Origin: Paenibacillus chitinolyticus NBRC 15660
Lineage (GTDB): Bacteria; Bacillota; Bacilli; Paenibacillales; NBRC-103111
Length of the DNA stretch: 64,000 bases
Assembly (NCBI RefSeq): GCF_000739915.1
Contig: NZ_BBJT01000003.1
Span: forward strand, 310,001-374,000
Reading direction: 5' to 3'
Below are positions 8,906 through 17,970 of the stretch, one piece after another (the stretch's first letter is position 1; every line of letters begins with the position of its first letter). Under the pieces are notes generated by a model. It worked only from the letters and a program-made list of their open reading frames with translations. It had not been told where the DNA came from and made no database searches. A program made the position numbers and the translations under genes.

Positions 8906-11900
8906 TTAATTGTCCTTATCAAGTAAGGCTAGCACCTGCTCCATATCCATATCACCTGAAACGAATTGGTCAACCATATCCTGTATGTTATTACTACTTT
9001 CTTTCTTAACTGTTATCTTGTCGCTCTTCATTGTCTTTGCCTCAATATATTGCGCGATTTCTACTACTGTAGAATACACAAACATATCCGTAATCACGAT
9101 GATACCGGGGTAGAACTTATCCAGTTCTTTTTGAAGATATGCAGCAAGCAATGAATTGCCACCCGATTCAAAAAATTTAGCATAGATATCCACTTGATCT
9201 TTACCGAGAGTTTGCGACCAAGCGTAGATTACATTTCTTTCAATATCCGTAATATCGCTCATACTCTTCCCGATCACAACGATCTCTTTATCCTCAAGGC
9301 TAGTCCCCTTACTCCAATGACTCTGATCGTTACCTCTATGATTGCTGCCATTCTCAAACAAACTGATGATAAGATTGTCATGTTCTATTTCTAATGCTTT
9401 GTAATCAATATCTCCGATCAGTACCTGTGGCAGCTTTGTTTTTAAGGCATGCCAGAACGCGGCGGCTCCTTCTTCATCATTAAGGAATCGCACATACACC
9501 CCTTCTTCGCGTATGCCACTTACTACCGCCATCCCTGATTCACGCCACCCTGTCCAGTTAATGGTCAAACTAGGCAACCCTAATGTACGGCGGTAATATG
9601 AAAAACTATCCAGAAACGCATTCGCAGCGACATAATCGCTTTGTCCTGCTGCACCGAATATGGAGGCGTAAGAAGAACACATCACAAAAAAGCTTAACGG
9701 ATCATCGCGCGTCAGTTCATGCAATACCCAGGTTCCGGCAATTTTAGGCCTTAAGACCGATTCATACGTATGCCATGTCTTATTCATAATGAAACCGTCT
9801 CCAGCAATACCGGCAGCATGTATTACCCCGCGGATCGCTCCATGTGCATCTCGTAATTGCTGTAATGCATCATCCATTTGTACATAGTCAGCAATATCAA
9901 CCTGCATAATATCCAATGAATATCCTTGAGACCAAAGGCTTTGTACCTGCTCCAGTTTCTTACGCAGTGTTGGATCAAGAGGCTCCGATAGAAGCGAAAA
10001 TGTATCTCTTGAATAGGTCCTGTTAAGCAATACGATATGAATAGTGGGATTAAGGCGGAATAAGTACTGGGAAATGGCTAACCCCATGCCACCTAACCCT
10101 CCTGTGATGATATAAACCCCGTTATCGACTAACGTCATTTGTTCATCATCAAGGGTTGTTCCATGTGTGACATTGTTAAGTTGTTGCATATACTTCACAT
10201 TTTTTCGATAGGACACAGCATGCAACAATTCATTGCTAAGCATGTCTTCGATTAGAACATCTGCAGACGTATCGTTATCAATATCTATTACGCGTGTCTT
10301 TATGTTCGCATACTCTCTGCCGATCGTATTGACCATCCCACTCAATCCGTAGCTCAACGGTTGAATCCGTTCTTCCTCACCGGTTACTTTCGTTGCATTT
10401 GAGGTGAATATAACCAAGTTTATTGAATGACGAACATCTTGGTTAAGTAAGGCCTTTATCAGATTAAATGTGCTTTCGAAGAGCAACTCCATCTCTGTTA
10501 TAACCTGTGAGACTGATTGCATCTCTTCATGAATAAGCGAAGCAATATGAACAATATATTTAATATTCTCCTTCGCCAATGAAGATAGAATGGTATCAAA
10601 ATCACAGGTCTCATTTAACTCTACAGCTATTATCCGCTTTCCAAAGTACTGACGTATCTCCAACATCAAAGACGAATTAAGCTGCCCTCGACGATACATT
10701 ATGAGTATGCAATCGTCTTCCTTCACAACATTCACCGTTTTATCAATGGGGTCAGAGCAAGCAATCCAGTGTGTCGTTCTATACTGTTGTTGGGAGGACT
10801 TCATAAAGTTCTCCTCGTCATGGATTTTTTTAATAACATAATTGTTCAGCTCCCCAATGACATGAAAATCCTCGTCCAATAGCGTGACGTCAAAAGCCGC
10901 AAACTCCTGAGTTACACGTTCTTGCTCTTTTAGTTTAATATAGCTATACATTCTAGGCGGAAGAGGTTGATAGAAGCGCGCTTGTTCGCAGGAGAACGGC
11001 AAAAATACATCATTAATAATCAAATTTCCAGAATTAATTGCCGGATCTAGTAAAGACGGAAACAGTATATATTGATCCACTTCTGCTAGTAATGTTTTAT
11101 CAACTGAGAAACAAAGTAAAAGTTCTTTATCATTTTTATAAAGCGCCGATAGATTGTTCCACTTATTACCTGTAATTTCTACAATTGATTTAGGTGCCAA
11201 CGATGTATGCTTATCCATTACCTCACAACGAGCTATAATCGAAGTGATATCGATTGACCTATTTTTAGGGGATGCATGTTTTCTTGTGCGCACAGATACT
11301 TCTAAATGATGGATCCATTCAACTTCCTTATCGTTTTTGCTAAAGCAATTTACCGTAATGACATCATGCTCCTCCCTTATGATGGTATGAATCGTACGAG
11401 TTTCATCCCTGCCACAAGCAAATGGAACACAATATAATAGATTCTCAATATCAAATTGAGCATGTTTTAAATACCGAGTACTTACGAATACGGCCATTTC
11501 AAAAAAAACAGTGCCAGGTAAAACATGAACACCATTTATCATATGACATTTTAATTCCCAGCATTGTTCAACATTCATCTTTGTCATATATACATGCATA
11601 CGATGGGTATCTAACACACATGTATGAACTAATGGATGAAGATTCTCTTTGCGAGATTCGAATAATTCTTTTTCTTGTCTAGACGGTAACGAAACCCAAT
11701 ATCTTTTGTGATCGAACGGATAAGTAGGGATGCTCAATTTACGGCGTTCTTCTTTTCCATATAATTGTTCCCAGTCAATAGCCGCACCTTGGACATATAG
11801 TGCAATTAATTCATTTAATAACTCCTTATGGTGCCCTTCGTCCGGCTCATGGATAATTTGCTGCGTTATGTCAGCAGCTTTTTGCGAAAGTAATTGCACC

Positions 11901-13576
11901 GTATCGCGGTGAATATATCCATCCGTAATATCGGAATCCGTTATTTTATGTTCGCCAAAGACATACCGGTTATCGTTAGCATGCTGTGTGAAACTAATCG
12001 CAAAAAGATCATCCGGAGAATGAAGAATCATCGCAAAACGACATTCAAAATGAACTCTCCCGACATTGGCGGTATAACATAAATCATCAAGATTGCAGTT
12101 TGGCATTTGCGTCAAGTGTTGCTTATACAGCTCAATGTAACGGCGAACAGTCTGTTCATCTTTGGCTGAAACTGTAAATATCCGAGACTGTTTTGGACTA
12201 TCTATTACACTCTCTACTTGGGGGGCTTCTTCTAAAACGAGATGGCAGTTTGTTCCGCTCATGCCGAAGGAACTAACGCCACATCGTCTTGGATAATGCG
12301 TCGGCTCCCAATAACGTAACTTATCATTAACATAAAGAGGAGATGATGAAAAATTAATCTTTTGGTTAGGTGCCGTGAAGTGAAGCGTTGGAGGTAATTG
12401 CTTATGCTTTAGCATTAAAACTGCTTTAAGCAGCCCTACCGCTCCTGCTGCACTATCAAGGTGGCCCACGTTACTCTTTACAGATCCGATTGCACAGAAT
12501 TGTTTCTTGTCCGTCACTCGGCTGAACGCACGTTCTATACCGTTAATTTCAACAGGATCGCCAAGTTTTGTTGCTGTACCATGCGCTTCAATATATGATA
12601 TCGTCTCAGGATTGATTCGAGCGTCTTTCCATGCGCTTCTTATGACAGAATCCTGAGCTTCGGCATTTGGTGCAGTAATGCCAATCGAAGCTCCATCTTG
12701 GTTGATACTTCCTCCTTTAATAACCGCATAAATATTATCGCGGTCGCGGACCGCATCGCGTAACGACTTCAGGATAAAACATATAACACCTTCTCCTGTG
12801 CCTGTACCGTCTGCATCATAGTTAAACGTCTTCGTTCTCGAAGAAGAAGATTCAATCCCCATCTTGTTCTCAATCACTTGTGGTGCGGGTGTTAGTCTGA
12901 AGCGAACAGAACCCGCAATCGCCATTGTAATGCTGCCATTAATGATTTGCTCACAAGCCATATGCACAGCTACCAAAGAGGATGAGCAAGTCGTATCAAT
13001 ATTAACTGCCGGTCCTTTTAGATTTAATAGGTAGCTAATTCTACTTGCGATAATGGCATCCACATTCCCAGAAACTGAAATTCCGTACGTATGCGCATCA
13101 CTCTCTTTCAGCAACGAACGGTAGGAATCAGGCGGACTTGTATAGCCTAAAAACACACCTGTCGGACTTCCTTTTAAACAACCGCCACCATAACCTGCAT
13201 CCTCAAGCGCTGTCCAAGCCGACTCCAAAAACATACGCTGCGCTGGATCCATGAATTCAGCTTCCCGAGGTGAGATATTAAATACACTTGGATCGAATAA
13301 ATCGATTCGTTCCATATAAGCACATTGCCCTAAACCTTCAGGCATTTCCTTCTGTTGCATGCACTGATATGATCGAACCGCATCCTGATACCGTTGTTGC
13401 GGAAAATCAGTGATCAGGTCCATCCCATCGCGGATATACTCCCAAAACTCATTAACATTGTTGGCTTTTCCAACTTTTGCATGTAAACCAATGATCGCTA
13501 TATCTTGAGCAGAAGGTTCATGACAATCGGAATCGGATAGCGAATACGGTATTTGCTTAATCATATTCAAATCCAC
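8906..13576 (-). CDS. trans-AT polyketide synthase module KS-DH-KR-ACP (first PKS)
   Basis: A 1556-residue single-module PKS with no built-in AT, the same layout as the next protein. The KS has Cys197 (DTTCSS), His332 (AHGTAT) and His372 (GHLDSAAG). The DH has a complete HxxxGxxxxPG at His678 and a candidate catalytic Asp844 (LLDPAI). The KR shows GGLGGMG near 1159 with S1301, Y1315 and N1319. The ACP serine is Ser1474 in ESGGNSLL, where GGN replaces the usual GGD or GGH. Translation appears to start at GTG 13576, with AAGGGGG 8 bases upstream; the in-frame ATG 12 bases later is too far from that site. It lies 20 bases after the AT gene and 16 bases before the second PKS gene. Confidence 0.94.
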   Translation of the reverse strand: MDLNMIKQIPYSLSDSDCHEPSAQDIAIIGLHAKVGKANNVNEFWEYIRDGMDLITDFPQQRYQDAVRSYQCMQQKEMPEGLGQCAYMERIDLFDPSVFNISPREAEFMDPAQRMFLESAWTALEDAGYGGGCLKGSPTGVFLGYTSPPDSYRSLLKESDAHTYGISVSGNVDAIIASRISYLLNLKGPAVNIDTTCSSSLVAVHMACEQIINGSITMAIAGSVRFRLTPAPQVIENKMGIESSSSRTKTFNYDADGTGTGEGVICFILKSLRDAVRDRDNIYAVIKGGSINQDGASIGITAPNAEAQDSVIRSAWKDARINPETISYIEAHGTATKLGDPVEINGIERAFSRVTDKKQFCAIGSVKSNVGHLDSAAGAVGLLKAVLMLKHKQLPPTLHFTAPNQKINFSSSPLYVNDKLRYWEPTHYPRRCGVSSFGMSGTNCHLVLEEAPQVESVIDSPKQSRIFTVSAKDEQTVRRYIELYKQHLTQMPNCNLDDLCYTANVGRVHFECRFAMILHSPDDLFAISFTQHANDNRYVFGEHKITDSDITDGYIHRDTVQLLSQKAADITQQIIHEPDEGHHKELLNELIALYVQGAAIDWEQLYGKEERRKLSIPTYPFDHKRYWVSLPSRQEKELFESRKENLHPLVHTCVLDTHRMHVYMTKMNVEQCWELKCHMINGVHVLPGTVFFEMAVFVSTRYLKHAQFDIENLLYCVPFACGRDETRTIHTIIREEHDVITVNCFSKNDKEVEWIHHLEVSVRTRKHASPKNRSIDITSIIARCEVMDKHTSLAPKSIVEITGNKWNNLSALYKNDKELLLCFSVDKTLLAEVDQYILFPSLLDPAINSGNLIINDVFLPFSCEQARFYQPLPPRMYSYIKLKEQERVTQEFAAFDVTLLDEDFHVIGELNNYVIKKIHDEENFMKSSQQQYRTTHWIACSDPIDKTVNVVKEDDCILIMYRRGQLNSSLMLEIRQYFGKRIIAVELNETCDFDTILSSLAKENIKYIVHIASLIHEEMQSVSQVITEMELLFESTFNLIKALLNQDVRHSINLVIFTSNATKVTGEEERIQPLSYGLSGMVNTIGREYANIKTRVIDIDNDTSADVLIEDMLSNELLHAVSYRKNVKYMQQLNNVTHGTTLDDEQMTLVDNGVYIITGGLGGMGLAISQYLFRLNPTIHIVLLNRTYSRDTFSLLSEPLDPTLRKKLEQVQSLWSQGYSLDIMQVDIADYVQMDDALQQLRDAHGAIRGVIHAAGIAGDGFIMNKTWHTYESVLRPKIAGTWVLHELTRDDPLSFFVMCSSYASIFGAAGQSDYVAANAFLDSFSYYRRTLGLPSLTINWTGWRESGMAVVSGIREEGVYVRFLNDEEGAAAFWHALKTKLPQVLIGDIDYKALEIEHDNLIISLFENGSNHRGNDQSHWSKGTSLEDKEIVVIGKSMSDITDIERNVIYAWSQTLGKDQVDIYAKFFESGGNSLLAAYLQKELDKFYPGIIVITDMFVYSTVVEIAQYIEAKTMKSDKITVKKESSNNIQDMVDQFVSGDMDMEQVLALLDKDN

Positions 13577-13596
13577 TGGATAGCCCCCTTCTTTTG

Positions 13597-14841
13597 TTAG
13601 ATTGCATTGTAATCAAAATGCTCGAAAATGGTTTCTGTATTGGAATCTCTGAATAACTCTTTTAATCTTGCGATCTGTTCTTCCCGGCTTGTTTGTTTCG
13701 TTTTGAACATCGTTAGTAGCATCGTAATAGCCTGTTGCATCTCATCTTCAGTAGCAATTCTTCCTTCATTTTCAATCTCGCTCTGAAGTGCACTTAACTT
13801 GCTATAGGGTTCAATAACCCCACGTTGGTATTGTTCACTATCCCAATTATTATTACGGGTAGCCGCAAAAATACCTAAACTTCTGGACAAAAACGGAATA
13901 GCAGTATTCTGAATGTGTTTTTCAAGTTTTTCGATATCATTAGTATGGTCATACGCAAATATAGGCGTGTCACCGAAAATGTTATTCATCAAGTTCTTAA
14001 GTACATGTCCCGGACCTACTTCCACGCCATACTGAATCATATATTTTTTAGCATAGAGCATGCAGTCTACCCAGCGAACAGGTGTGTAAATTTGCGCTGT
14101 AAGATTAGGAATGATATCTTCACTGCCAAGGTAAGGCTTAGCTGTTACGTTAGAAAGCACAGGTATCGTGAAATTTGTAAACCGGTATTTATTAAGTTCT
14201 TCTTCAAAGAGCGTTGCGACTGGTTGCATAATGCCACAATGAAATGGAGCGCTTACATTGAGATAAACAGATTTTAGCCCCTCTTCATTCAGTAAAGTTA
14301 CAACCTTATCAACAGCTTTACGATGTCCGGAAATCACGGTTTGCGTGCGTGAATTATAATTAGAGATACTTACCAACTCGTTTGATTGAGTAACCGAATG
14401 ACAAATATGCTCAAGTTTCTCCACATCACGCGTCAACACTGACACCATGCAGCCTGCTTCCGGTGCAACCGCTTCTTGCATCAACTCTCCCCGTTTACGC
14501 ACAATTCTGACCGCATCAGCAAAATCGATGGCACCTGCGCAAGTGAGTGCAGTAATCTCACCTAAACTATGTCCGGCCATTAAGTCAGGTTTAATCATAT
14601 GCCTATCCATCAGTACACGAAACATGGCTACACTTGTTGTTAAAATCGCAGGCTGGGCATTTTGTGTTAATGTTAAATTCGCTTGATCACTTTCAAAACA
14701 CAGCTTCTTTAGATCAAATGACAATGCATCACTCGCTTCCGCAAATACATCTGAAGCGATTTTAGAATTTTCACATAGTGTTTTCCCCATGCCAACATAT
14801 TGTGAACCTTGTCCCGGAAAATAGAATGCTTTTCTCATCAT
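13597..14841 (-). CDS. free-standing malonyl-CoA:ACP acyltransferase (trans-AT)
   Basis: A 414-residue FabD-like acyltransferase expected to charge the ACPs of both AT-less PKS proteins with malonyl units. FPGQGSQ opens the protein; GHSLGE gives nucleophile Ser92, R117 is the carboxylate-binding arginine and His201 (SAPFHCGIM) the base. After the catalytic core, from about residue 315, there is a helical extension containing NNNWD, YQ and VxxPY; the neighbouring dead homologue has the same extension. No convincing ribosome binding site precedes the ATG pair at 14841/14838, so the exact start is slightly uncertain and translation may be coupled to the KS-like gene ending 34 bases upstream. Confidence 0.93.
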   Translation of the reverse strand: MMRKAFYFPGQGSQYVGMGKTLCENSKIASDVFAEASDALSFDLKKLCFESDQANLTLTQNAQPAILTTSVAMFRVLMDRHMIKPDLMAGHSLGEITALTCAGAIDFADAVRIVRKRGELMQEAVAPEAGCMVSVLTRDVEKLEHICHSVTQSNELVSISNYNSRTQTVISGHRKAVDKVVTLLNEEGLKSVYLNVSAPFHCGIMQPVATLFEEELNKYRFTNFTIPVLSNVTAKPYLGSEDIIPNLTAQIYTPVRWVDCMLYAKKYMIQYGVEVGPGHVLKNLMNNIFGDTPIFAYDHTNDIEKLEKHIQNTAIPFLSRSLGIFAATRNNNWDSEQYQRGVIEPYSKLSALQSEIENEGRIATEDEMQQAITMLLTMFKTKQTSREEQIARLKELFRDSNTETIFEHFDYNAI

Positions 14842-14875
14842 AATAATTGATTAGAACGTTCATTAACGCCCTAAT

Positions 14876-16774
14876 CTACCCTCCTATCCAACATTTCGAT
14901 TGTGTAAAACAATAACCTGGAACATCAATCAATCTGGGTTGTTCATCATGAAACAATATATTAAAATCAATGGCATAACCGTTTACATAGTACTCAGCGA
15001 TTTCACGCATATCATACCTGGCAAAAGAAGACAACATGCCTTGCTCTACATTACGATTTTCTGCAACGCTCTTTCTTCTTTTCTCATCATAGTAAATATC
15101 ATGACTGGATCTGTTTTGAACGATCCATTGGCTTAAAGTATCATAGAGGTCATCAAATGTACGGTAAACAACCGCTAGGCGATACGGACTATAATGCTGC
15201 CGACGTGCCAGAACCGTATAGGAAAAATCAAGCGCGTTAGCCGTCTCCGTATCCTTATATTGCTTTACAAATTCCGTAAATTTGCTGATTGTCTGTTGCA
15301 AGGAAACAAGCGTGTGCCCCGAAATACAAAATAAATAGCAGTCTTTAATCCATGGCTGTAAATTCCGTTCATCAGGAATATACTCTTCATATATGGTAAG
15401 TGCATTCCCTCCGCCATACCCACTAGAAAACGATGCAACGATACGTTTTTTCCCTTCCTCAACTTCCCAGTCTTTTAATTTGTCGTTAATATAAAATGGC
15501 GAATTGATTAAATCCAAATAGGAGGAAGGGGTATCAAATTTATAGACAGGCGGTATCTGTTTATTTTTTAAGGCAAGCACAGAACACACAGCATTACTAA
15601 AACCTAGCATTGCTTCTGAATAGCCTAAATTCACACTCGTTAGTCCAAGTGCACAATATTGTTTTTTCTGTGTAGAAGTTTGAAAGCCATTAATCAATCC
15701 TTTAACTTCTAACGCTTGTTCAATTCTTTCACAATACCCTTCACCGTCAACATACGTAATATCTTCCGCGCTTAGATTCGCATCAATAAGCGCTCCCTGT
15801 ACGACTTGTGTAATCATTTCCGAACTTGTTTGCAGAAAGTCAATGGTCGCCCCACCACTGTTATTTGTATCTATCCCCCGGATAATCCCATGTATCCGGT
15901 CTTGATCCGCCACCGCCTTATCAAGCGGCTTTAAATACAAGGCGATTGCTCCTTCTCCTACATAGTTACCACCAGGCTCATCATCAAAGCCTTTACTCGC
16001 AATATCCGGCGCATGATGAAAAACTTCATTCAATACGATTCTTTGATCAAGCAAATGCGAAATATTGATTCCCCCGACAAGTGCTGACGTAATTTTACCC
16101 ATTTCAAGCAAATTGCAAGCTTCATAAAGCGCTACTGCACCACTAACACAGCTATTCTCAATTACAGTTGAAGGACCTCGCAAATCAAATTTATTTGAAA
16201 GGCGTGTAGCAAGAAAGCTAGTCCAATTCAACATATACGATTTCATGTTAATATCATCGATATGCTTAAGATAATTAACTAATTGGTTAGCAGTAAAATT
16301 AGCGGCGATATACACCCCTGTAATCTCATTTCTGCGGTCTGTGCCAAGATAACCGGCATCTTCAAGTGCCCGGTATGCAGCTTGAAGCATGATTCTATGG
16401 CTAGGTTCCATCAATGATGCATCTTCATGCGATATACCAAATAACTCATAATCAAACTCATCGATATCTGATAAGATGGCACCATAATGATAATTACGCT
16501 CATCAGTATCTAATCCACCCAACAATTGCGCGGCACGTGTTATTCTATCCTTTGGACATGCCTGTACTAACGTGCGCTTGTTCGATATTACATCCCATAT
16601 GTCGTTATAATTATCCGACAAAGGAGATTTCCAACCCATCCCAACTATAGCAACCGGTGTCTTTTGCGAATTCAGTCCCTTTAACAATTGACCCGCTTCT
16701 GCTTTATCTATTCTTCCGTCTTTAAACATCGAGATAACAAGGTCCATTGCATTCGTCTTTTTAGTTGTTACCAT
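14876..16774 (-). CDS. ketosynthase homologue lacking both catalytic histidines (KS0-like)
   Basis: A 632-residue free-standing KS plus the usual post-KS linker, without AT, KR or ACP. The KS fold is clear: VAIVGMGWKSP, FGISHEDASLMEPSHR, and the nucleophile region ENSCVSG with Cys209. The two catalytic histidines are gone: HGTGT is replaced by GEGYC (Glu345 in place of His), and GHxxxAAG by GYSEAMLG (Tyr385). The end, VPGYCFTQSKCWI, matches the YPFDxxxYW end of KS linkers. An N-terminal helix (about 10-35) resembles PKS docking or dimerisation helices. With Cys alone it could pass acyl groups but should not decarboxylate or elongate, or it may be structural. AAGGAG lies 7 bases before the ATG. 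Confidence 0.9.
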   Translation of the reverse strand: MVTTKKTNAMDLVISMFKDGRIDKAEAGQLLKGLNSQKTPVAIVGMGWKSPLSDNYNDIWDVISNKRTLVQACPKDRITRAAQLLGGLDTDERNYHYGAILSDIDEFDYELFGISHEDASLMEPSHRIMLQAAYRALEDAGYLGTDRRNEITGVYIAANFTANQLVNYLKHIDDINMKSYMLNWTSFLATRLSNKFDLRGPSTVIENSCVSGAVALYEACNLLEMGKITSALVGGINISHLLDQRIVLNEVFHHAPDIASKGFDDEPGGNYVGEGAIALYLKPLDKAVADQDRIHGIIRGIDTNNSGGATIDFLQTSSEMITQVVQGALIDANLSAEDITYVDGEGYCERIEQALEVKGLINGFQTSTQKKQYCALGLTSVNLGYSEAMLGFSNAVCSVLALKNKQIPPVYKFDTPSSYLDLINSPFYINDKLKDWEVEEGKKRIVASFSSGYGGGNALTIYEEYIPDERNLQPWIKDCYLFCISGHTLVSLQQTISKFTEFVKQYKDTETANALDFSYTVLARRQHYSPYRLAVVYRTFDDLYDTLSQWIVQNRSSHDIYYDEKRRKSVAENRNVEQGMLSSFARYDMREIAEYYVNGYAIDFNILFHDEQPRLIDVPGYCFTQSKCWIGG

Positions 16775-16789
16775 ATTGTCGCTCCTTCC

Positions 16790-17857
16790 TTAAGACATAC
16801 CACTAACCGGTGTGCCCTTTGCTAGTAACGTGGTCTTATTCAAATCAATGAACATATCGACTTCTTCGATGAGAGTTTCTTCCTGGAGATCGGATAGTCT
16901 TAGGTTTATCTCATTGGCCTCAGTCTTTTTTCCATGCATAATTTGCATAAAATAGCGGCTTGCATCTGCCATATCCGAGTCGGAAGGTTGTTCATTGGTG
17001 GACGAGTACTTATCATAGATGTCTTTCAACTGATTGTAAGGCGTAACGACATTTTGAAGATAATCCCTATCGTCAAAATTATTGTTTGGTACACTAACTG
17101 CAACTCCTAACATCCTTGACAACAAATACGTCTTATTAAATAACTTTCTTTTCTTGAACAGTTCCGTGGAATAATAAGGGTCGCCTTCATAATCCACCGT
17201 AAGAACACGTGCTGCAGGCTCAACATCTAAAACCTGAGGACGCAACATGTTGGAAGGACCTATTTCAATGTAGCGATAAATACCTTGGTTCGTCATATAT
17301 CGAATCGTATCTTTCCATCGGGTCTGGGTATAAGGTTGTAACATTAACCTGACAATATCTTCACTGTCCGTATATATTATGCCATCTACAGTGGTGATAA
17401 CGTTTTCAACATGCCTTTTTAAAGTTAGTTTTGAAATAAGTTCCTGTAACCGAAATGATATTTCTTCCTTATTTGATGCATCGTTTTGGGACAAAGTAAT
17501 TTGACTATGTTCTACGAGAAAATTAAGTGCATCTGAAAAATCGATTGCCCCTGAACAAACTAATGCCGACAGTTCTCCTATATCGTGACCTGCATAATAA
17601 GCCTCCTTAATATTAAATACGTCTTGAAATACAGTGAAAAACGCAATGCTCGTTGTCAAAATAGCTGCCGGCACAAATGTTTTATCATTGAATTCCTTAC
17701 TATCACCGTACATAATTCGTTCCCGCAGATGATAACCTAGACACTCGTCAGCAATATCAAAAATCCTTTTTGCTGATGCATAGTTGTCATACATGGATTT
17801 TCCCATTTTTAAATATTGTGATCCTATGCCTGGCAGTAAGATCGCTATGTTGGACAT
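16790..17857 (-). CDS. catalytically dead acyltransferase homologue
   Basis: A 355-residue relative of the trans-AT encoded two genes downstream. LLPGIGSQYLKMG and GHDIGELSALV align with the active enzyme residue for residue, but Ser92 of GHSLGE is Asp92 here and Arg117 is His117. About 80 residues covering the small ferredoxin-like subdomain, with the catalytic FH histidine, are missing. The C-terminal extension is kept (NNNFD, YLQ, VVTPY), so it probably arose by duplication of the AT and was kept for binding rather than catalysis. The ATG at 17857 is used because AAGGAGG lies 13 bases upstream and homology begins there; the open frame extends to 17926 into the preceding hairpin. It lies 15 bases before the KS0-like gene. 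Confidence 0.88.
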   Translation of the reverse strand: MSNIAILLPGIGSQYLKMGKSMYDNYASAKRIFDIADECLGYHLRERIMYGDSKEFNDKTFVPAAILTTSIAFFTVFQDVFNIKEAYYAGHDIGELSALVCSGAIDFSDALNFLVEHSQITLSQNDASNKEEISFRLQELISKLTLKRHVENVITTVDGIIYTDSEDIVRLMLQPYTQTRWKDTIRYMTNQGIYRYIEIGPSNMLRPQVLDVEPAARVLTVDYEGDPYYSTELFKKRKLFNKTYLLSRMLGVAVSVPNNNFDDRDYLQNVVTPYNQLKDIYDKYSSTNEQPSDSDMADASRYFMQIMHGKKTEANEINLRLSDLQEETLIEEVDMFIDLNKTTLLAKGTPVSGMS

Positions 17858-17884
17858 AAACGCAACACTCCCTCCTTGGATGTT

Positions 17885-17921
17885 AAGACAGGTCGTAATC
17901 CATTGGATTACGACCTGTCTT
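17885..17921 (-). repeat. perfect 18-bp inverted repeat with one-base loop
   Basis: Arms of 18 bases (17885-17902 and 17904-17921) are perfect complements around a single central T. The palindrome lies between the exporter permease stop (17971) and the ribosome binding site (17871-17877) of the dead-AT gene. No U-run follows on either strand, so it is not a standard terminator. It could be an RNA-stabilising or processing hairpin, an antitermination target, or a protein operator. Confidence 0.85.
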
Positions 17922-17970
17922 TGCATGTCATTTACTTTTTTGATCTACCACAATTGTTTGTATGTTCACA

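Noticed and set aside
17885-17921. Palindrome as intrinsic terminator of the exporter genes
   Set aside because: No run of T follows on either strand, and the operon clearly continues.
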